A stretch of 64,000 nt of DNA from contig CM032122.1 of NCBI GenBank assembly GCA_018894105.1, forward strand, positions 40,517,404 to 40,581,403, given 5' to 3'. This DNA is from Jacaranda mimosifolia (taxonomy: Eukaryota > Streptophyta > Magnoliopsida > Lamiales > Bignoniaceae). Positions 12,462 to 24,164 of this stretch are shown here, piece after piece. Numbering within the stretch: the first letter of the stretch is position 1; each line of letters begins with the position of its first letter. A model generated the notes under the pieces. It was given only the letters and a program-made list of their open reading frames with translations. It had not been told where the DNA came from and searched no databases. The position numbers and the translations under genes are program-made.

Positions 12462-15400
12462 ATGGCAGATCCCCAAGGGTTGGAAGGGAGCCAACCAGTT
12501 GATCTCTCCAAGCATCCTTCTGGAATTGTTCCAATCCTCCAGTAAGACATGTCCTCATTGTTCAGTATCTATATGCTCTGTACTCTGCAGAAACACTTAA
12601 TTTCCAGACTGGTTGCCTCTAGTTGAATTGGTGTCCTATTTGCCAATCGTAATTTATTTGTGGAACTTTATCACGTCTGTATTAATTGTCGAATGATATA
12701 TGTGGCAGAGTCCAACATTTGGTACTATCAAGAAAACGATGATTTTGGAAATATGTGTAGATACATTTAAAAAAAAATAAAATATTTTTGGTTTTTTGGG
12801 TATGGTCGTATTAAGCTGACCTGACAAGCCTAGCTCTTTCATGTTTTAGCTCAATGGTGGACACATGGTTGATGTGTTCAGTATGCAGGGAAGTGCTGTT
12901 TTATACAAAATTATGGCTTCCTACAAATTCAATTTAATAACCAAAATCCCTTGGAAATTGAAGTATGTTTAATTATTGAGTACAGAAAAGTATGTGCTCT
13001 TGTGCTTAGTAAGCTTTCAGCACCTATGATGGCAGCTGCTGCAGTAATAATAAATCTGCAGATATTCCTGCTCATTTAGAGAAAGGTTAGAATTCAGATG
13101 TTCTTGGAAGGGAATGTATTTTGGAAGCTTCTTTACTTAGGCTTATTCTTCGCAATATCATAAAAGGACTGCAAAGGCAAAGCTTGTAAATGGATGTTGT
13201 TATTTCACTCTACTGCTTAGATTTTGTATTTGCAGGGATCAAATATCTGCACCCAGCTTCTTCTACATTATTATTGTCTTTGTTTGTCTTTATGTTCTGA
13301 GGATCACGGTTGCAGTCTATACCTTACATGTATTACTTATGACTGATCTCTTTGATACTTAGTTCGGTTACCCTAAAAGTTGATTATCCACATCTGAGAT
13401 ACAAAGTAAAAGAACTAAGGCTGTGATTGCTTGTGAGGTCATGTTTCATTTTTCATGTTTCAGGGATTTTGGAGTTGTTTTGTTGTTTGAGAGACATGAG
13501 AAATGGAAAATGAGGTTGTGAATGGTTGTGGGATAAAATGTAAGTGATTTGATGGGTTGATGTGATGTAAAATTGTAAATGGTTGTGAGGTTGTTTGAGA
13601 TATTTGCTTTAAGGAATGAGTTTGTATTATGAGTTTTGGTGGGTTGGCTTGTTTGGAATTTGTAATATTGTAAAAATTATATGTAATTACTTTAATAATT
13701 TATTAAATTAAAAATAATTTATTCTTTTTAAATATTATAACATGAAGTAACTTGGTAAATTCCAATTGGGGATGGGAAAAAAATTATCTTTTCTTAACAA
13801 TAATAGTTCTACAATTTTTTAATTAATTGGGTAAGGTTGGATTTATTTTTTTAATTAATAAACATTCTGCATCCGTACAAATTAATGCATAAAATAGTTA
13901 TTATTTCACATTGTCCCATATTATCTGATTAAAAAAAAATTTGAATTTGAATTATAATAACTGGACCATTAATTTAATCAATTATAGTTTTTATTACAAA
14001 TAAAAAGTACAATTTTCCAAAAAAAAAAAATTAAATTAAAAATTGACAAAAATAACATTTCATGAATTTGAAAATGTCAAGTTTAAATTTATTTAATAAT
14101 TCAATCAGAAATTTTTAATAAAATCGTACAAAAAAATCAATTAAATATTTAATTCCAGAATTGAGATATAAGAGAAATTCATATTGGGATGAGAGAGAGA
14201 GAGAGAGAGAGAGAGAGTGCACTCCATCCTTGGAAAAAGTGAGGAAATTATTTTCGAGACCAATTGTCATTAAATTTGAAATCTGCCTCATAGACCCAAA
14301 ATGGGTCTCACAACCAAGCATGATTCCACTCATGTTTTACATCTTTGAGACATGAAATGTGGGAAATATCCCACAAGCAATCACTGTCTAGGCTGCTTTG
14401 TTCATTGACCGTTGCTTTGATCTACAATTCCTTCTTTTACTCCGAACATATGACTGGGTCCTTGTGAAAAAAAATAAAAATAAAATTGTGAGGTGCTGTC
14501 TATGTAGAGGTCAAATATTACTCAGTCCAGAATTCGTGCATTGGTTTGTTTATCATAGCTTTTTGTTGTCGAACTTGCCATTCAATTGGACACGGCTTAG
14601 GATCGTAGTGAACTTAACGAAAAGTTGCCACATCCATTTTCTTTTTCATGTTGCTAGCATTTCACAACTGTGAAGTCATCTATTGGGCAAAAGCTACAGT
14701 GATCCTATAATATTCTAGAAGTTAGTTTATGCATCCTAGATGTTAACTTGTGTGTATGTACACTAATAGGCTGTGATTTGATGCATTATGTAGGAATATT
14801 GTTTCAACAGTCAATTTGGACTGCAAATTGGATCTTAAAGCTATAGCGCTGCAAGCTCGTAATGCAGAATACAATCCCAAGGTATGCTACTCCCATGTGT
14901 TTTTTTTTGACTGATAATCAGTTGTTTCAGACTCCTTGTAACCCTCAAGGTTCTATCACAGTTATGTTAGAGTGCAATTAAGCTCCTCAGCTTTTAATAT
15001 AATTTTGGGTGTAATGACTAGCGAGTTGCATTGTACAAGATTAGAATCAAAGCAAATTGTTCTTCTAATGCATTCTACTGATATTTTGGTTATACAAGAA
15101 ATAAATGCACATATATGATTAGCTGCATAATGCTTTCCATCTGCACTCATGACTTAAGGAATTTGAGCATAAACTACGGCTTTCCACTATCCTTAATGTT
15201 TTAAACATTCTTGCGTCTCTTGCTTAGCATTGTACTATTGTTACAACTTTTGGTGTAGCTTAAGCAGAACAACTTTAGTGACTTAGGAAAAAGAAAAAGT
15301 CACAAGTTTGGAAAAGATCTATTGGGTTTATTTTTGTCGACAAATCTTATTGTATGCCATGTACAGTGGATACTTACACTTTACTGAGATTTCAGCGTTT

Positions 15401-18070
15401 TGCTGCTGTGATTATGCGGATTAGAGAACCGAAAACAACGGCTCTAATTTTTGCATCTGGGAAGATGGTAAGTGCTAATAATTTTCTGGTAACACTGAGG
15501 CAACATTTAAAATCTTCACTCGACTTTAGATTTTTATTATTTATTATTTAATGTTGAGATTTAATCCCAACTGTTAGTATTCAATTCCTCCCTTAGTTTT
15601 TTTCATTCCTGGAGATGAAAATGGATACGACTCATAGAGAGCCTAATTGCACATGATTACCTTGTGACATATTTTTCTCCTTGTTGCTTCAGGTTTGTAC
15701 AGGAGCCAAGAGTGAACAACAGTCGAAATTGGCTGCTCGGAAGGTACAGCAGACCATAAGACATGCATGCTTTTGCTATAATAAATTGTTTAGTGTTTAC
15801 TGAGGGGACTTTTAAGATGAAACATTAATGGTCTTTTCCTACAACTAGAAGGGATTCTATTACCTTTTCTTATTATAAGTCTGTTAGACTCAATAACGCC
15901 CTCCAGGAAGGTTATGGTTGTGATGCTATGGCTCCACTTTGAGATATGATTAAGAGAAAGAAAATGAGATGATGTAGTTTTAGAGAGGTGAATATGATTG
16001 TTAGAATGTGTTTGAAAATGGCATAAAAGTGTAATCATGAAATGGACTTGACATGTTTTTTATTAGAAGTTGTTTGGATGGGAGATCAATGATGGGAAAC
16101 GTGAATTAAAGTAGTTCTAGATAAATGAGAATGACGTGTAATAAGCTCTATTGACATGTCTTCTTCTAGAAGTTGTTTGGATGATTTCCTGAGATACAAA
16201 GTCCATAAGCAAACAATAACTCAAGAAAGAACATGTCTCATAAATGCAGTTTGGGGAAAGTTTTTCGCAAGCAATCACAGCCTACGCATGTCATATTAAG
16301 AATACCTCTTTCACCCATTTTTTGTTTTCTTACTTTCCATGAGTCTTCACCTTTTTTCTTCAGTATGCTAGAATCATTCAAAAGCTTGGTTTCCCCGCCA
16401 AGTTTAAGGTACTTACTCCTTGTCCTCTTGACTATCTTTTTTATGACACCTTATCAGCTTATCCTTTTTAAGGATAGAGTTATGTGCTGCTCAGTTTCGC
16501 ATTTCTCTTCTTTAATGCTTGTAGGATTTCAAGATTCAAAACATAGTTGGTTCCTGTGATGTAAAATTCCCCATTCGGCTGGAAGGGCTTGCCTATGCTC
16601 ATGGTGCTTTTTCAAGCGTGAGTGATTTATTGTCCTTTCTTTGTTTCATAATAAAATTACATGACCACCACTATATTTTTCTAGCTACTTTCTTGTTTTT
16701 AGAAAAAAAATGTATGGTGGTATTTTTGTTGGTTTTGGGTGGATGATCCTACTTGAACCCCATCTAAAGTTTTTCTTTGTTGCTAATACTCAAAGTCTGC
16801 CCATAACCAGTCTGTTTATCCTGACCTTGATTGGTTTCACTAAAATTGGAAGTTTCTTGAGTTGCTGCTCACCGCTATTCTTCAAATTCTGTTTAAGATT
16901 ACTTCAGTTTAAAGTAATGATTGTTTTTCAGTAGTAATAAAGTGTGCTATTCTTTTATTGGAACGATGAACCAATTTTGCAGATTTCAGAAGTCTAGTTT
17001 CCGTACCCTGCAACGGAGTCTTTGATTAGACACTCATGACTCAGAACTTTCTGGGAGAAACTTTAAAATCTTCTATGTTTTAACTGAATAATTTAGATTT
17101 ATATATAAGTTAAGAGAGATGCAGATCACATGATTTAGAAGCTCAGTATTTTAGATCTACCATCTTGGTTTTATTCTCATGGTTGCCCATTTCTTTCCTT
17201 GGATTTCACTGCAAGGTAAGGGTACAACTAATATATGTTCGCATATGGGTCAAACTGTAATTTGTTATTTCTTAATATATTTGTATCTTAAAGAAATTAG
17301 ATTTCTGCATATTGTTGTGTAATTGATGATTTCTTTCCCATCAGTTGCTGGTTTTAGAGTCAAAATCTGGAAATCATCAATTATTTGTTTGAGCTGACAT
17401 TTGTCAAAGCAGAGACTGAAGTTCTGAAAATACCTTTATGGTAGTAATTGAAAATTTTGTTGGACAGTATGAGCCGGAACTCTTCCCTGGATTAATATAC
17501 CGGATGAAACAGCCGAAAATAGTGCTGCTGATTTTTGTCTCTGGGAAGATTGTTCTCACAGGTGCTAAGGTAGTGAACGTAGCTCGTGTGTTCTGTGGCA
17601 GTTTTATCCCTTCATGCAATTTTGAGATTGTGTCCTCTCTATATGATATAATACTATGGTTTTGAACATTTCAGGTCAGAGATGAGACCTATACTGCCTT
17701 TGAGAATATATACCCAGTTCTCACCGAATTTCGGAAAGTTCAGCAATGGTATGGGAAAATAGGGTTTTGATTGCTGCATTTCATGCTAACTTCTGGTGAA
17801 AATTGTGCTATTTGCTTTTGTTATTTGATGAGTAGATTTGGTAGTCCTTTAGGGCCATGAATAAAGCTAGGAGCCAACTTATTAGCTGTGGGTTCTGATA
17901 AATGACATTCAATTGTGACATATTCAACCATTTAAGAAAGTATATTAGCTTTGCAACTCATGCATGTGAGATTTGTCACTGATATATTATCTGCATTGGG
18001 CTTTGAAATTCATTTTCTTTTCAGAGGTCTTTGCTTTTGCTACATTCTCACTTTTTCATCTTATTGTAGA
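12462..18070 (+). CDS. TBP: TATA-box-binding protein TBP (9 coding exons, 201 aa)
   Basis: General transcription factor of TFIID, also used by Pol I and Pol III; binds TATA DNA in the minor groove. Coding exons: 12462-12541, 14794-14881, 15396-15467, 15693-15743, 16364-16408, 16525-16617, 17468-17569, 17675-17748, plus one base at 18070. The short N-terminus ([20 protein letters not shown]) is the plant form. The two direct repeats of the saddle are complete: first [15 protein letters not shown] to KLGFPAKF, second [18 protein letters not shown] to TEFRKVQQ. They carry the paired motifs [20 protein letters not shown] and [20 protein letters not shown]. Length matches the roughly 200 aa of plant TBP. 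The reading ends CAG CAA TG, and splicing to the A at 18070 would make TGA; reading through instead adds WYGKIGF. Intron 1 (2.25 kb) contains a MITE. It is convergent with the RLP gene. Confidence 0.93.
13419..14388. mobile_element. MITE-like element in TBP intron 1, 970 bp
   Basis: The left end GGCTGTGATTGCTTGTGAGG pairs with the right end, which reads GACAGTGATTGCTTGTGGGA on the opposite strand. Flanking trinucleotides are TAA and TAG. Ends beginning with G and a 3 bp TNA-like duplication point to the PIF/Harbinger (Tourist) group, but the duplication is imperfect, so the superfamily is tentative. Subterminal repeats (GAATGGTTGTGGG, AAATGGTTGTGAGG) lie in the left arm and a (GA)n tract at 14191-14217. 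There is no transposase. Confidence 0.6.
16050..16190. repeat. Short direct repeat in TBP intron 4
   Basis: A segment reading TAGAAGTTGTTTGGATG occurs at about 16065 and again at about 16168, with similar sequence before each copy (ACATGT followed by T-rich sequence). The phrase CTGAGATACAAAGT at about 16190 also occurs just left of the MITE at about 13394. This suggests a decayed second element, but no clean termini were found. Confidence 0.35.
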
Positions 18071-18683
18071 TCTCCTGAAAAGTTGGGAGCTGTCTGTCTC
18101 ATTCGATCATGAAGACTTCAAGAGTACTGGGGATTGCCTCTGCTGGTGTGGGGTTTACCTGTAAATACTTGCATGGTTAGATGATCTGTTTAGTGGATCA
18201 TAATAGAGCGAAATCATTTCAGTTGGCATTTTTCAGTCGGCCTTTTGAACAGTATTTGTATCACATATCAAATGTGTATTGAGAGATAGAAGCTAATAAT
18301 TTATAGTGGTTTTAGGCTTTTGTCGCTGCAAAGCTCTAAACAATTTGAGCTGATGGTTGTTGAACAAATGCAATTCTTTTCAAGAAGAAGACATTGACTC
18401 TGATGATGGGCATGGTCAATTTCTTCAGAATTTCTGTTGCTTTTGTTTCTTTACATGAGATTCTGTTGTGCAGCTTGGGTAATGGCTGTGGAAAATTGAG
18501 CCCGACAAAATATGGTTCGATCTGACAATACATTGTAATTTCAGTAGTAATTACTCGGGCGAGTAACTGCTGAGATTGAACATCACATCTTTTACCGCTA
18601 AATCTGAGAGCTGATATCAATCTACATTCTACTTTCTGAAGTTATGTCTTTTTCAGGAGTTAGATATTACACAGACCTTGCTT
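18071..18683. other. 3' ends of TBP and the convergent RLP gene
   Basis: The 3' UTR of TBP probably runs from 18071 to about 18330, meeting the 3' UTR of the opposite-strand RLP gene. No poly(A) signal was assigned with confidence and no further coding sequence was found. Confidence 0.45.
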
Positions 18684-20828
18684 TTAGATACCTAGTTTTC
18701 CCCAGAAATTATTGATCAACAAAGGGAGGCTGACTGCGAAGAGTCCTACTAAGTATCCCAACCCAAAAGGGAGATTATACCATGTACTCTCCTCAGCGTC
18801 TTCCTCAGGTACCTTGTCAACTTGCGTACTGCCAGGGCAGCTTCTTTTTAGCAGATAGCCACAAAGTTCGGGATTGCCCTCAAATGAAGCAGCAGAGAAT
18901 GTATCAAACTGCCCCCCCCTCGGAATTTCTCCTTGAAGATCATTATCTGCCACACTGAATGAAGATAAAAAATGGAGCTCCGTCAGTGATTTTGGGATCT
19001 CACCAGACAGATGGTTCCCTTGTAAATCCAGTTTCTCCAAATTTGTGAGAAGGGACAGTTTATCAGGAATGCTGCCATTGAAGTTGTTATAGCTGAGGTC
19101 CAACACACGAAGCAGCTTTAATCGCCCTATTTCTTCGGGGATATTGCCACTGAGACTGTTGTTCCCAACTTTCAATCCTCGTGGCAAGTTGAACAGGCGA
19201 TTGTATTGCAGGCTGTCGAATAAGAAAGGCAATGCTAAGTAGCTCAAGTCTGAACTTGTATTATCGGCAATCAAAGCTGGCAGCCGACAAATTTCACGCG
19301 GGAGGTCTCCAGACAGGAAGTTTTGGGTGAGGTTGAGGGTGAACAGGCTTGGCATAGCTCCTAACCACTTTGGAATTGGGCCAGAAATTTTGTTGTAAGA
19401 GAGATTCAAGACTTTGATCTTCCTCAGTTTAGCAATCCAGGAAGGGATGTGGCCGTTGAGTTGGCATCCTCCCAGAGTCAAAATTTGCAGATTTTGGAAG
19501 CCAGTTTGATGCAACAAGTCGTCATCATCAAGCATCCTCTCGTCATGGAAGCACCTCGACATGAACAAAACCGCAAGGTTGTCACAGTGCCTAAGAATCT
19601 TCAATGCTCCAACAACATTAGACAGGTAATTATCCGACAGGGAGAGGTGTGTTAGAGATTTTAGAGAGGCCATGCAAGGTGGGACTTCACCGACTAGATT
19701 ATTGTACGCCAATCGGACGGCGGTCAGGGACCTGCACAAGCACAGGCTATCCGGGATTTTACCCACAAAGCTATTGTTCCCAAGATCAATGGCCTGTAAC
19801 TGTTGGAGTTTAGAGAAATCAAGAATGGAAATTTCTCCTCCAAAATGATTGTTCCTTATGAGCAGAGTTGTTAGATTGGAGCAATCCATTAAAGAAGGAG
19901 GCAAACTACCGTTAAGGTTATTGGTGTGAAGTTGAAGTTGCTTCAGGTTTGATAGTGACCCAATATCAGAAGGTATCTCACCGGTCAATTCATTGACATG
20001 AAGCTCTAGGATTGTGAGGTTGGAGAGCAGAACAATGTTGTTGTTGATGGGCCCCGAAAATTGATTGTTACAAAGAGAGATTTCCTTCAATGTTGCCACA
20101 CTGAAAAGATCGTACGGCAGCCATCCTGAGAGGGAATTGAGACCTGCCCTGAAAACCTGTAGGTTAGAACAGTCACCAATTCCATGAAATATATGGCCAC
20201 TGAACTTATTCATGGAGAAATCCAAGATCTCAAGGAGGGAGGAGCCCCTGCAAACAGATGAAGGAATGGGACCGGTAAAGCTGTTGTTGCTGACATTGAA
20301 GCTGATCAAATTCACTGCTCGGCCAAGAAAAGAAGGATCGATGGACCCATTAAAGTGATTGCTGGACAGATCTAGAGTTCGGATAGAAGTGGGCAAACTA
20401 TCTGAGGACTGAGGTGGTTGAAGCAGACCAGAGAAACCGTTGAAACTCAAGTCCAGAGTTTGAAGATGATTTAAGGAGTGAAACAGTGCGAGAGGGAAAG
20501 GGCCAGAGAGGTGGTTGTGGGACAGATTTAGGTGAGTGAGAAATGAAATGCTTGCAAGAAAGGGAGTAATGGTTCCAGAGAGACCCCTCCCAGGTAACCA
20601 TAAATGCGTCACCCTGGCATGATAGCAGGCTATGCCTTCCCATTGGCAACAATCAGTGGAGGACCAGTTGAGAGGAGTAGCCACCGGAGGGGAAGAGATT
20701 TGCCGGTAGAATGACAGGAGGGAATCACGGTCAAGTTGATTACAAGAAAGTACATTTTCACCAAGTGAAGAGAGCAGAACAAGAAAGAAGAAGCTGAGAG
20801 TTAGCATTGATATTTCAAGCCCACACAC
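18684..20828 (-). CDS. Leucine-rich-repeat receptor-like protein without kinase, RLP2/RLP3 (PSY1R-related) type (714 aa, single exon)
   Basis: Predicted plasma-membrane receptor with an extracellular LRR domain and no cytoplasmic kinase. Signal peptide within residues 1-30 (hydrophobic SFFFLVLLSSLG), an N-terminal cap with a Cys pair (STDCCQWEGIAC, about 57-68), about twenty LRRs of the plant consensus, and an island domain near 425-445 (FMSRCFHDERMLDDDDLL) typical of the PSKR/PSY1R group. A C-terminal cap (ELCGYLLKRSC), an acidic juxtamembrane segment (VPEEDAEES) and a TM helix (GYLVGLFAVSLPLLI) end in a tail of a few residues. The layout matches Arabidopsis RLP2 and RLP3 (RFO2, Fusarium resistance). 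Such proteins signal by pairing with co-receptor kinases. The frame is intact with no intron. Met8 is an alternative start. Whether it acts in immunity or peptide-hormone perception is inference. Confidence 0.85.
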   Translation of the reverse strand: MCGLEISMLTLSFFFLVLLSSLGENVLSCNQLDRDSLLSFYRQISSPPVATPLNWSSTDCCQWEGIACYHARVTHLWLPGRGLSGTITPFLASISFLTHLNLSHNHLSGPFPLALFHSLNHLQTLDLSFNGFSGLLQPPQSSDSLPTSIRTLDLSSNHFNGSIDPSFLGRAVNLISFNVSNNSFTGPIPSSVCRGSSLLEILDFSMNKFSGHIFHGIGDCSNLQVFRAGLNSLSGWLPYDLFSVATLKEISLCNNQFSGPINNNIVLLSNLTILELHVNELTGEIPSDIGSLSNLKQLQLHTNNLNGSLPPSLMDCSNLTTLLIRNNHFGGEISILDFSKLQQLQAIDLGNNSFVGKIPDSLCLCRSLTAVRLAYNNLVGEVPPCMASLKSLTHLSLSDNYLSNVVGALKILRHCDNLAVLFMSRCFHDERMLDDDDLLHQTGFQNLQILTLGGCQLNGHIPSWIAKLRKIKVLNLSYNKISGPIPKWLGAMPSLFTLNLTQNFLSGDLPREICRLPALIADNTSSDLSYLALPFLFDSLQYNRLFNLPRGLKVGNNSLSGNIPEEIGRLKLLRVLDLSYNNFNGSIPDKLSLLTNLEKLDLQGNHLSGEIPKSLTELHFLSSFSVADNDLQGEIPRGGQFDTFSAASFEGNPELCGYLLKRSCPGSTQVDKVPEEDAEESTWYNLPFGLGYLVGLFAVSLPLLINNFWGKLGI

Positions 20829-23800
20829 CTGACTAACCTAAGTTGTTTTCATTCATCCATCCGCTCTTTATACACATAAAACACACACACACACACACAC
20901 ATATACAGAGAATAGACTTGACTTGAGTCCAAGGCAAGAAAAATGGACGAAAAAGACAAAAAGGGATGAGAGGAGGCAAATGGAGGAGACTTTCAAGTCT
21001 TGATGGTTGCGTGCTAAGAAATGAATGCTGTTCCTAAGGAGGCCATATAATTGTATAGTTTGATGATATCGTACACACAGTGTCCAAAACTAGAATTCCC
21101 CAAGACCCACCCCTTTTACCTTACCAACCCAATAAGTCTAATCAGTCATCTTCCACGAGTTGCCTGCTGAGCAAGTCATAAGACCTTTCTTCTCCATTTC
21201 TCGGCTATATATATATGTATATATATATATATTCAGTTATTTAAAATAAAAAAAATAAAAATGGCAAATTAGTATATCATGGCATTGCATATCTTGTTTA
21301 AGTTACCAAAGATTTGACTTTGAGTATCAGTGATGGAGATGAAGCTGCAACGACATTAATGAATAGTAAGATGCTAATGGGTGAAGTTTCCACTTTCCAG
21401 TTGGGTATTGTATTTTTTCGAGTAGTAGTTGCAAAAAAGAATAGATTGTTTATGCATATATTTAATTTGTAAGTCAACAAATTGCGTTGATTTGGTAAAC
21501 CAGAATTTTGGATTGTTTAGGGAGAGTTGCACGGCGAATGTGATGGATGTGTCATCACATCACTCACGGATATAATTATCTACTTTGTGGGATTGGGATG
21601 TTAAGCTGGGGCTCAACCTCCAATTCCAATATATGAACTGGAACAAGACGTTTGGATGGATAGTCTTTTTGCTAAAACATAGTGGAAAAATAAGTTTCAC
21701 CAAAAGTGAAGATTGATTCCAGTATTTATAGTTGATCTACAAAATTGTCGTGGAATATTGAAATGTCCTCAAAAAAATAATATATTTTTTCAATAACTCA
21801 TACATTTAGGTCTTTTAATAAATAAATTAATAATATGAGATGAACCTAAATATGTGCCTGCGTGTGACGAGGATGCCTAATTTGTTATATCTTTGGAGCA
21901 TGAGTTACGCAAATCTGACCATAGTAATGAAGATTAATTTGACAAGCATAGTCACCTATAACTACTAATACTATTGCACCTTTTCATGTGGGTAACTATT
22001 TACGTCCTTTATGATGTATTTTTTAAAGCATCACTTCTCTATTTTTATTCTAATTTGAGCATTAAATGATTTTTGTTGGGCAAATTCTAATTTAAAACAC
22101 AAAATCAGGTTATCTAAACTCAAAATCCAGACCTCAAATTGACCCCATTTTCCGAGCTCATATAAAGTATGATCTCCAGATTTTGAGGTCCACAAGAATC
22201 AAATTGTCTGATTAACTTTGATTTTGTGGGTAACCATGATTATGCCTTTAATCAGGGTGGGGCCCGTCACACTATAATTCTGTTTTTGAATTTTGAGATG
22301 ATTCTACAATATTTTCCTGATTTAATCAGTCAAAAAAGAGATAGGATCAGCTGCAAGCTTGGTGGCTGGCTACAGAAAAATTGGGGTCATAGTTGTTCTA
22401 GAGACGGTACCTCATGCCGGGTAGTGTATGTAAGGGGGAATGTTAATGTGGTGGCAATCGATGACTTCGAAAATTTTGGCCACTAATACCAACTAGTCAA
22501 GCATTCTTGCCATTTTTGTTGACTACTCCCAGTCTAGTCTATGTCTTTTCTAGCAGACAAAAAGATAAGGTCCCTTGTAATGATTCCCATTAATATTAGA
22601 ATAACGAGTTCGTTTTTGTACCGAAATATTATGAGTCTACTTAATTGGGTCGATTTGATACAAACTTCTTATGTATACAACTGGAGAAAAAATAGTTTTA
22701 ATAAAGATTCTTTCATAATTTAGAATTGGATCGATCTGTATATAAGTTACTGGGTTATGTCCGGTGAAAATCTTTCAATGTTCAAATTAATATTTAAAAA
22801 TATAGAGACCAAGAAAACTATTTGATATAGGGTTGTCCAAATTGCTTTTCAATAGTCTAGATATTTAGGATTTGAAACACAAAAAAAGAGTTAGATTAAT
22901 GTTGTTAGGAAGGTCCCAACTATAACTCTCCAATATCTAAATTAGTCAGGAATAAGGTCATTGTATGTGAATACAAGTCATATATAAATAGTAAGATTAG
23001 AGATGATACAATTAGTCAGAAGACAAAACTGAGAATATTTATAGTAGTGTCATTTGTATGGACTTGTCACATCAAACTTATAATGAAAGGTTTAGAATCA
23101 TTCCACATGTCTTATGTGGACGGCTTAAATCTCGGGAAGTTCCCTTGGTTGCTCATCGGGTAGTGCGACCCATTTGGTGATATGCGAATCTTGTAGGATT
23201 TTCAACTATTTTTCCATTTTGAAGGGTAGATTCATCAATCTATAATTTTACTCATATCACTATTAGGATAGTTAGTAGTTATGATTGTGTCCTTTTAAAT
23301 ATTAAAATATGGAGTATTTGCATATGTTTGTCATTTGATAAGTATGTCACAATTGAAGTAATTAAATCTAAACCCTTTCAAATATAGTTGATTTAATGAA
23401 TGTGATTTATAAAATCACTGATGATATTGAATTGTATTAATTCGAATCAAATAAAAAGACATGAATCATAAAAGTCTTATAATAATATTCACAATTTTAA
23501 GAGTTGTATTACTATTATAGATAATGTGACAATACGAGCATTCTTAACGATATGTAATATTGTTACGGTTTGGTTTTCTTCTTGGTTGCTTCTTGTGCTT
23601 TTGTATGTTGTTATGTATAAAAGTACATCATTTAGGACCTAAATGATGTTGCACTTTCGAAGTAATTAAGGGTGTAAATTAACAACGTAGTACTTCTGCT
23701 TCATAAGTAATTAACTAATTAATCTATCTGATGTGAAATATAAAAGTATTTATTTATTTATTTGGTGAAAATGGATGATGGTACCCCCAGATTAAGACGT

Positions 23801-24043
23801 GACGTAAGTGGAAGAGTAGTTGGAAGTGGCTTCCAAATTTCCAATAGGAACGTAACTTCCATTGAAGTGGCAAATGGCAATGGTGATGATAATGACATAT
23901 CCACTTTTCCATCAAAAAAAGAAAAAGAAAAAAAGATAATGATATTTTCACTTTGAGTTTAGTTGCAAATTGCAATTAATTAATTTGGCATATAATATAG
24001 AATAATATTATACTATGTATTATTATGTTATTAATTAATTAAT
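20829..24043. other. AT-rich intergenic region upstream of the RLP gene
   Basis: 20829 to about 21000 is the RLP promoter and 5' UTR side, with an (AC)10 tract at 20881-20900. An (AT)n tract lies near 21206-21231. About 22080-22260 and 22880-23230 look like unclassified decayed repeats. Short open frames (for example 22226-22486) have no recognisable domain. Confidence 0.5.
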
Positions 24044-24164
24044 AGGGATAATTGCAGTTAACCCCCTATTTTAATAATTCAGATGGTAAAATTGCACATC
24101 AACAACAGTTGGGGATAATGTGCAAATGAGACCATAGGTTGGGAGATTAACTGCAATTATCCCT
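24044..24164. mobile_element. Small MITE, 121 bp
   Basis: An 18-base terminal inverted repeat is perfect: AGGGATAATTGCAGTTAA at the left and its exact reverse complement at the right. AATTAAT flanks both ends, a possible target duplication, although the surroundings are low complexity. There is no coding capacity. The superfamily is not assigned. Confidence 0.75.

Noticed and set aside
17749..17769. Alternative TBP C-terminus WYGKIGF by reading through the donor
   Set aside because: Plant TBPs end at or near VQQ, and a good donor and a downstream acceptor restoring TGA exist. It is kept only as an intron-retention product.
22226..22486. 86-codon open frame in the AT-rich spacer
   Set aside because: No domain, no splice partners, and composition like the surrounding spacer.
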